From: Salvelinus alpinus
Taxonomy: Eukaryota > Chordata > Actinopteri > Salmoniformes > Salmonidae
Length of the DNA: 64,000 nucleotides
Direction: 5' to 3'
NCBI RefSeq assembly: GCF_045679555.1
Contig: NC_092120.1
Coordinates: forward strand, 13,443,805-13,507,804
The notes under the pieces were generated by a model. It searched no databases, had not been told where the DNA came from, and was given only the letters and a program-made list of their open reading frames with translations. Positions 24,690 through 64,000 of the stretch are shown here, one piece after another; the stretch's first letter is position 1, and each line of letters starts with the position of its first letter. Position numbers and translations under genes: made by a program.

Positions 24690-27120
24690 TAATAGATGAA
24701 CCAACCACTGTATCTGATGGCAGTCACTCCAAAGTTGGATTAATCTCTGTCAGTTTGCGTTCAGCTCTGAGGCAATTATTTGTTTACCTGAGTCTCTCAA
24801 TTCTGCATCTCTGAGGTATATTAATGGCAATGCTCATATATCAACCAGTGACCCTGTATAGTCCCATATCTTTACTCAATGCAGATGTAAAGCCCTAGCT
24901 GCTTTAAAGGCCATTTTTTTAATGATATGAATGTTTTGGCACTCGAAAGGTAGCCCTATTAGCTGACTTAAGCTAACTACATCAAACTCTCCCTATTAAT
25001 AATCACACCAACTTTTAATTCAACACTCATAGCTAAATATCTCTCATATCTCTGAATCTCACCCACTCTACGTTATGGCTAATCCCCTAGTACTGACCGA
25101 CACAGCATTGGCGGAGGCATTTTGACCCTATGCACAAAGTGCCGAATCCTAACATGAGATCTGCATGTTAAACTCAGACTTACTCGTAATGCATGATGCC
25201 AATGGGAGAACTGCAACAATATAAATCATGTTAGGATTTGGCCCTTAGTAAATTGACTCTTAATCAAATAAAAAAGTGAAATAAGACCGGTGTTGTGTTC
25301 TGCAAAACCAGGACTGTCTGAAGCATGTTAATGCTCTTGAGACGCTAAGCCAGCTAAGGAAAGTTATCCAACTAGTTATAAAGCACCACCAGTGTGAAAC
25401 TAAAAGGGCCAAAATAAACCCAAATTCACATCTAAACAAAGATTACAATGGACAAGTTACACACAAAACAAGAGGACATGACAACACAGTATAACAGTAT
25501 TCACTGACAGGTGATATCTGAACAGTTGACACAAAGCAATCAATTCCTTTAAGTGCACTGTGTAACATATTTTAGATTTGAAATACTCTTTACTAACGAT
25601 GCCCCAAACAAACTTTGTTTTCTCAAAATGTTGTTACATTAGCATTCATCATGCTCAGCTGAATGGTACGTTAACTTAAAATAGTCCCTCGAAACGACAT
25701 GAAGAAAGTCTATGCCACATACAAATTTGTCTGAGCACTGTTTGACTACTGGCCAAAATGTCATTATCTGAGACCCAGGCACTTAAGGCTAGACTTAACT
25801 GGCTACCCCAAAATAAGAATCAAATAAATAGCTTGTGGTACTAAACAGAAAAAGCCATGACAACAATTTTGGAAGTGTACTAGGTGTTACAAGTGACTAC
25901 GTTATATGCCTGGACACTGAAGGTCCAAAAATAGCATTCCTTTTATATTTTCAACCACTTATTAAAATTGCTGGTAAACTTTTTACCTGACAACTTTGCT
26001 GTTGTCCCATTTGGTTTAAGCACCCTACTTGACCCAGCTCCCACTCCATTAAACAATTGCACACATAGGGACACGACACACACATAACAGACAAACAGAC
26101 AAATACATAAAAGAAATAGGCTACCTTGACAATAACAGACAGAGTGAGAGAGACAGACATACAGACAGTGGGAAACATGAGAGGCAGTGCTATGACACAC
26201 ACACTTGATTTGGAAATGGCACTGTTTGTGTCTGTAGCACCAGTTGATCACACACAGGTTCTGAGTTTGAGAAGAGAAAACATTGCACGAGTCCAGTCCA
26301 CAAATGGGAAGTCCCTTAATTAACACATTTTTGAAAACATCACACACTTTCCTTAGGCCTTAGGCCATGTCTATGAAATCCCAAAAATGAAACCGTATTC
26401 TGCTTGTTCTGCACTCTATAGTTAGTCTGCATTTCAAAAAGCATAGTTATTTTGGGATCTTGATTAGACTGTTTATGTACTATCATCAAATAATATAATC
26501 TTTCTGTCAATATCATCCCCGCCTGTTATTTGAAAACCCTGTTAAAATACACTCAAAGGCACTAAGGAAACCAAACTACAAAGCCAGATGACCACATCTA
26601 CCAATGAAATTTGAGAGCTGGAGTTTTCAGGACAGGAAATGACAAGATCTTTATCGATGGAATTATGGGATACTACACGCATGTATATAGTAGGATGCTA
26701 TTGGCTACTGAGAAGTCTTTGGGGAGTGAGATGTTATATAGTGTTTGCTTACGGTCTATATTTGATTAAACAAACACACAAAGCAAAATCTCACGTAGTT
26801 GCTTGGTTTGGTGATTAGGCCTATACCAGTGTTTGATAGGCTCTATGGTTTGATCGATTGAAACAGTACATGAGGATCCCACAATGTCAACGATAACTAA
26901 AAGGTATCATTATCTTGTCCTGCAAGACAGATACTGACCAAAGCCCAGTTTGAGCATGACGGAAATGAGGTCCATTGGAAAGCCCTTTTGTTGTCTTGTG
27001 TGATAATGCTGAACGTACTGTACAGTTAAATGTACAATGACTGCTGCCCCCCACACATTTCTTCTCTCTCTGGTTTGAGTACACATAAAAGAAACTGGAA
27101 AGATTGCAGTCATCTCATCC
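24690..27120. other. Unique AT-rich sequence, no gene seen
   Basis: I find no exon-like or transposon-like sequence. Open stretches are short and without family resemblance. If transcription of syngap1 continues past the terminal coding exon, this would be 3' UTR. A TTTATT word at 27155-27160 (AATAAA on the minus strand) is inside the alpha2 coding frame, so its use as a poly(A) signal would fit only the alpha1-terminated form. Confidence 0.3.
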
Positions 27121-27123
27121 TCC

Positions 27124-59439
<32,316 letters not shown>

Positions 59440-59501
59440 CTGAGAGAGAGAGGGAAGAAGACAGGTAAGAAGAAGAGAGAGAGAGAGAGAATCCAAAAGA
59501 C

Positions 59502-59543
59502 AGGTGAGAGGGAGCGGGAGCGGGCATGGACTTGGCATGTGGT
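59502..59543 (-). CDS. syngap1: Possible further upstream syngap1 exon or exon extension
   Basis: A strong acceptor (CCCGTCTCCCCGCAG) precedes A-CCA-CAT-GCC-AAG, reading R-PHAKSMPAPAPSHL if preceded by AG. Mammalian SynGAP has EGRPH just upstream of RSRRKS. I find no good donor (CACCT|GTCTTT is weak), and phase does not connect to 59439. The frame stays open straight through to the 59439 exon, so an extended exon is an alternative. Confidence 0.3.
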
Positions 59544-59549
59544 CTGCGG

Positions 59550-60155
59550 GGAGACGGGAGCAAAAGAGAGAAGATACACACAGTACAGACATACGGTCAG
59601 GGGAGAGAGGAAACGTGTGAGAAACTGACAATTAAGGTGAAAAAAACAAGGTGAAGTGAAGGTAGACTGTGTACAAAAAAGCAAGGGAGAGAGCAAGAGA
59701 ACGAGGTTAAGGGTGAGAGAAGCAATGTGATGATAATGTCCCATTCCCCCTGATCTCCATCATCCCCTACTTCTCCTCCTACCAGGAAAATGAGGGATGT
59801 AGATGGAGAGCTGCATGGGAAGGAAGATGAAAGAGGAGGGGTGAGGTGAGTGAATTAAAAGGGATGGGTTTTCTGCCTGGCCGTTCGACGAGGCAAACGT
59901 TAACAATCTGCACTGAGTGTGGTGGGGGAGGGGAGAGAAGAGGCAGGGAGCAAGAGAGGGGAGCAGGTGGAAGCATTAATAAACACAGCACCTATTGACT
60001 TCCATCCGTGAGTCAGTCCCAAATGCAGTGAATTAGGCAGTTAGGGAATACACTCTGTACTATCCATGATGGATGGCAGAGGAGACCAGTGGCCGGACAG
60101 TAGAGAAGATGGAGCACAGAAGCCCATTCTAACATTCTGTACTATCCATGATGGA
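59550..60155. other. Intronic sequence with a short local duplication
   Basis: TCTGTACTATCCATGATGGA occurs at about 60055 and 60137, and GGAGACCAGTGGC(C/T)GGACA at about 60080 and 60276, interrupted by the MITE at 60163-60272. No exon seen. The first exons of syngap1 are expected further right. Confidence 0.4.
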
Positions 60156-60162
60156 AGGCAGG

Positions 60163-60272
60163 ACCCACTGGACACAGGTGTCAATTCAACATCTTTTCCA
60201 CGTTGGCTCAACGTAATTCCGTTGAAATGACGTGGAAACAACATTGATTCAACCAGTGTGTGCCCAGCGGGA
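60163..60272. repeat. Short MITE, same family as 24452-24680
   Basis: Starts ACCCACTGGACACAGGTGTC and ends TTGATTCAACCAGTGTGTGCCCAGCGGGA; inverted ends with the CCCACTGG/CCAGYGGG core. 110 bp, non-coding. Confidence 0.65.
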
Positions 60273-60435
60273 GGAGACCAGTGGCTGGACACAGGAGAAG
60301 ATATGTGAAAGGCAAGGAGAAGTTAACTAATGTATGCAGTTTATTAGTTTACTCCAATTGGGGGAGGGTTGGTAGGGTTTGTGGGGAATAGTAAAGGTAT
60401 ATTCTTAAAAAAGTGTGTATATGTATGTATATATA

Positions 60436-61450
60436 CACTACTGTTCAAAAGTTTGGGGTCACTTAGAAATGTCCATTAAAATTACATCAAATTGATCAGA
60501 AATACAGTGTAGACATCGTTAATGTTGTAAATGACTATTGTAGCTGGAAACGGCAGATTTTTAATGGAATATCTACATAGGCGTACAGAGGCCCATTATC
60601 CCGACTCCAGGATGCTGGCCTTCTAGGCAGAGTTGCAAAGAAAAAGTAATATCTCAGACTGGCCAATAAAATGAAAAGATTAAGATGGGCAAAAGAACAC
60701 AGACACTGGACAGAGGAACTCTGTTCCCGGAGTCGCCTCTTCACTGTTGACGTTGACCCTGGTGTTTTGCGGGTACTATTTAATAAAGCTGCCAGTTGAG
60801 GACTTGTGAGGTGTCTGTTTCTCAAACTAGACACTCTAATGTACTTGTCCTCTTGCTCAGTTGTGTACCGGGGCCTCCCACTCCTCTTTCTTTTCTGGTT
60901 AGAGCCAGTTTACGCTGTTCTGTGAAGGGAGTAGTACACAGCGTTGTACGAGATCTTCAGTTTCTTGGCAATTTCTCGCATGGAATATCATTCATTTCTC
61001 AGAACTAGAATAGACTGACAAGTTTCAGAAGAAATGTCTTTGTTTCTGGCCATTTTGAGCCTGTAATCGAACCCACAAATGTTGATGCTCCAGATACTCA
61101 ACTAGTCTAAAGAAGGCCAGTTTTATTGCTTCTTTAATAAGCACAACAGTTTTCAGCTGTGCTAACATAATTGCAAAAGGGGTTTCTAATGATCAATTAG
61201 CCTTTTGAAATGATAAACTAGGATTAGCTAACACAATGTGCCATTGGAACACAGGAATGATGGTTGCTGATAATGGGCCTCTGTACGCCTATGTAGACAT
61301 TCCATAAAAAAATCTGCCGTTTCCAGCTACAATAGTCACTTACAACATTAATGTCTGATCAATTTGACGTTATTTTAATGGACAAAACATTTACTTTTCT
61401 TTCAAAAACAAGGACATTTCCAAGTGACCCCAAACATTTGAACAGTAGTG
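60436..61450 (-). mobile_element. Tc1-like element, shortened (about 1.0 kb), both ends present
   Basis: TA-flanked; ends CACTACTGTTCAAAAGTTTG and CAAACATTTGAACAGTAGTG are inverted. Further inverted blocks include TAGCTGGAAACGGCAGATTT against AAATCTGCCGTTTCCAGCTA. Minus-strand transposase remnants lie around 60535-60850 (TSPQLAALLNSTRKTPGSTS, TVKRRLRE), with the DDE domain deleted. Confidence 0.85.
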
Positions 61451-61482
61451 TACGTGTATATGTATGAATGTTTATGTATGTA

Positions 61483-63090
61483 CAGTGGGGAGAACAAGTA
61501 TTTGATACACTGCCGATTTTGCAAGTTTTCCTACTTACAAAGCATGTAGAGGTCTGTAATTTTTATCATAGGTACACTTCAACTGTGAGAGACGGAATCT
61601 AAAACAAAAATCCAGAAAATCACATTGTATGATTTTTAAGTAAATAATTTGCATTTTATTGCATGACATAAGTATTTGATACATCAGAAAAGCAGAACTT
61701 AATATTTGGTACAGAAACCTTTGTGTGCAATTACAGAGATCATACGTTTCCTGTAGTTCTTGACCAGGTTTGCACACACTGCAGCAGGGATTTTGGCCCA
61801 CTCCTCCATACAGACCTTCTCCAGATCCTTCAGGTTTCGGGGCTGTCGCTGGGCAATACGGACTTTCAGCTCCCTCCAAAGATTTTCTATTGGGTTCAGG
61901 TCTGGAGACTGGCTAGGCCACTCCAGGACCTTGAGATGCTTCTTACGGAGCCACTCCTTAGTTGCCCTGGCTGTGTGTATTGGGTCGTTGTCATGCTGGA
62001 AGAACCAGCCACGACCCATCTTCAATGCTCTTACTGAGGGAAGGAGGTTGTTGGCCAAGATCTCGCGATACATGGCCCCATCCATCCTCCCCTCAATACG
62101 GTGCAGTCGTCCTGTCCCCTTTGCAGAAAAGCATCCCCAAAGAATGATGTTTCCACCTCCATGCTTCACGGTTGGGATGCTGTTCTTGGGGTTGTACTCA
62201 TCCTTCTTCTTCCTCCAAACACGGCGAGTGGAGTTTAGACCAAAAAGCTCTATTTTTGTCTCTATCAGACCACATGACCTTCTCCCATTCCTCCTCTGGA
62301 TCATCCAGATGGTCATTGGCAAACTTCAGACGGGCCTGGACATGCGCTGGCTTGAGCAGGGGGATCTTGCGTGCGCTGCAGGATTTTAATCCATGACGGC
62401 ATGGTGTGTTACTAATGGTTTTCTTTGAGACTGTGGTCCCAGCTCTCTTCAGGTTATTGACCAGGTCCTGCCGTGTAGTTCTGGGCTGATCCCTCACCTT
62501 CCTCATGATCATTGATGCCCCACGAGGTGAGATCTTGCATGGAGCCCCAGACCGAGGGTGATTGACCGTCATCTTGAACTTCTTCCATTTTCTAATAATT
62601 GCGCCAACAGTTGTTGCCTTCTCACCAAGCTGCTTGCCTATTGTCCTGTAGCCCATCCCAGCCTTGTGCAGGTCTACAATTTTATCCCTGATGTCCTTAC
62701 ACAGCTCTCTGGTCTTGGCCATTGTGGAGAGGTTGGAGTCTGTTTGATTGAGTGTGTGGACAGGTGTCTTTTATACAGGTAACGAGTTCAAACAGGTGCA
62801 GTTAATACAGGTAATGAGTGAAGAACAGGAGGGCTTCTTAAAGAAAAACTAACAGGTCTGTGAGAGCCGGAATTCTTACTGGTTGGTAGGTGATCAAATA
62901 CTTATGTCATGCAATAAAATGCAAATTAATTACTTAAAAATCATACAATGTGATTTTCTGGATTTTTGTTTTAGATTCCGTCTCTTACAGTTGAAGTGTA
63001 CCTATGATAAAAATTACAGACCTCTACATGCTTTGTAAGTAGGAAAACCTGCAAAATCGGCAGTGTATCAAATACTTGTTCTCCCCACTG
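61483..63090 (-). mobile_element. Full-length Tc1-like element with 200-bp inverted repeats and near-intact transposase
   Basis: 1608 bp, TA on both sides (61481-61482 and 63091-63092). The ends CAGTGGGGAGAACAAGTATT and AATACTTGTTCTCCCCACTG are inverted, and the match continues for about 200 bp with few differences. One transposase gene lies on the minus strand. Confidence 0.92.
61699..62722 (-). pseudogene. Tc1 transposase with a single-base insertion at the catalytic site
   Basis: From ATG at 62720-62722, [20 protein letters not shown], the [20 protein letters not shown] helix-turn-helix, GRAS-like RSGAPCKIS, and [18 protein letters not shown] run to VMWSD. Next, one extra base (T on the plus strand at 62263, A in the gene) shifts the frame. 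After the shift the protein continues [74 protein letters not shown] and ends at 61699. All DDE residues are otherwise present, and total length (about 341 codons) is normal for the family. Confidence 0.88.
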
Positions 63091-63102
63091 TATATATATA
63101 TA

Positions 63103-64000
63103 CAGTTGAAGTCGGAAGTTTACATACACATAGGTTGGAGTCATTAAAACTCGTTTTTAAACCACTCCACAAATTTCTTGTTAACAGACTATAGTTTTGG
63201 CAAGTTGTGTCATGTTTTGTGTCATGCACATCTACTGTGTGCATGACACAAGTAATTTGTCCAATAATTGTTTACAGACAGATTATTTCACATATATTTC
63301 ACTGTATCACAATTCCAGTGGGTCAGAAGTTTACATACACTAAGTTGACTGTGCCTTTAAACAGCTTGGAAAATTCCAGAAAGTGAAGTCATGGCTTTAG
63401 AAGCTTCTGATAGGCTAATTGACATCATTTGAGTCAATTGGAGGTGTAACTGTGGATGTATTTCAAGGCCTACCTTCAAACTCAGTGCCTCAGCCAAGAA
63501 CTCAGGAAAAAAATTGTAGACCTCCACAATTCTGTTTCATCCTTGGGAGCAATTTCCAAATGCCTGAAGGTACCTCGTTCATCTGTACAAACAATAGTAC
63601 GCAAGTATAAACACCATGGGACCATGCAGTTGTCATACCTCACAGGAAGGAGACGCATTCTGTCTCCTAGAGATGAACGTACTTTGGTGCGAAAAGTGCA
63701 AATCAATCCCAGAACAACAGCAAAGGACCTTGTGAAGATGCTTGAGGAAACAGGTACAAAAGTATCTATATCCACAGTAAAACGAGTCCTATATCGACAA
63801 CCTGAAAGGCCACTCAGCAAGGAAGAAGCTTCTGCTCCAAAACCGCCATAAAAAAGCCAGACTACGGTTTGCAACTACACATGGGGACAAAGATCGTACT
63901 TTTTGGAGAAATGTCCTCTGGTCTGATAAAATAAAAAAAATAACTGTTTGGCCATAATGACCATCGTTATGTTTGGAGGAAAAATGGGAGAGGCTTGCAA
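63103..64000 (+). mobile_element. Sleeping Beauty-like Tc1 element, cut by the window edge
   Basis: The left end CAGTTGAAGTCGGAAGTTTA follows a TA, with the inner direct repeat GGGTCAGAAGTTTACATACA at about 63321. It is the same family as 13521-15134. The rest lies beyond 64000. Confidence 0.88.
63456..63990 (+). pseudogene. Tc1 transposase N-terminal part, frameshifted
   Basis: The usual start (MGKSKEIS) is deleted: sequence jumps from CTCAGTGCCTC to AGCCAAGAACTCAGG. The paired domain is readable (LGAISKCLKVPRSSVQTIV, RRRILSPRDERTLVRKVQIN) to VKRVLYR. Two bases are then missing at about 63798 relative to the 13.5 kb copy (TATCGACAACCTG for TATCGACATAACCTG), shifting the frame. It is inactive. 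Confidence 0.8.

Overview
This is vertebrate nuclear DNA, almost certainly from a salmonid fish. It carries several Tc1/mariner families (one matching the salmonid lineage from which Sleeping Beauty derives), an L2-clade LINE with the teleost 3' stem-loop tail, tRNA-derived SINEs, small foldback MITEs and long CA microsatellites. These repeats surround one host gene with vertebrate splice signals. There are no bacterial or viral operons, no CRISPR array, and no rRNA gene that I can support.

Layout. Bases 1-21.5 kb are a transposon-rich intergenic block. It holds Tc1 fragments (1.5, 3.5, 4.4 kb), pieces of non-LTR elements (3.0 and 6.3-8.15 kb), a degraded APE-type LINE carrying two nested insertions (8.15-13.24 kb), a full-length Sleeping-Beauty-like Tc1 relic (13.5-15.1 kb), a full-length L2 LINE with an unbroken 979-codon ORF (15.7-19.8 kb) and another Tc1 (20.55-21.5 kb). 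Bases 21.5-27.1 kb are mostly unique AT-rich sequence and may include the 3' UTR of the host gene.

Bases 27.1-59.5 kb hold the minus-strand gene for SynGAP (syngap1), the synaptic Ras/Rap GTPase-activating protein. I place 18 well-supported exons by splice sites, phase and resemblance to the mammalian protein: part of the PH domain (59.4-52.6 kb), C2 (50.6-50.8 kb), RasGAP (50.4-46.9 kb), the disordered Ser/Gln/Pro-rich tail (46.6-42.4 kb), the coiled coil (41.3 kb) and the alternative C-termini (38.2 and 27.5 kb). The 5' end of the gene lies beyond the right edge or was not recognised. Introns carry MITEs, SINEs, Tc1 copies and CA/TG tracts. Bases 60.4-64 kb are three Tc1-type elements placed end to end.

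Most interesting points. (1) The terminal exon is open in two frames, giving an alpha1-like end (...PPWVQQTPV) and a longer alpha2-like end. (2) A candidate 62-nt cassette exon at 34.34-34.40 kb has exactly the length and phase needed to switch from the alpha2 to the alpha1 frame. (3) The alpha1 PDZ ligand reads QTPV, not the mammalian QTRV. (4) The exon at 44.95-45.59 kb is one base out of frame between two phase-0 junctions and runs into a stop after 22 codons, unless a cryptic acceptor 19 nt inside is used. (5) The L2 LINE looks intact and has an internally duplicated 5' UTR. Comparisons with mammalian SynGAP and repeat families come from general knowledge, not from searches.
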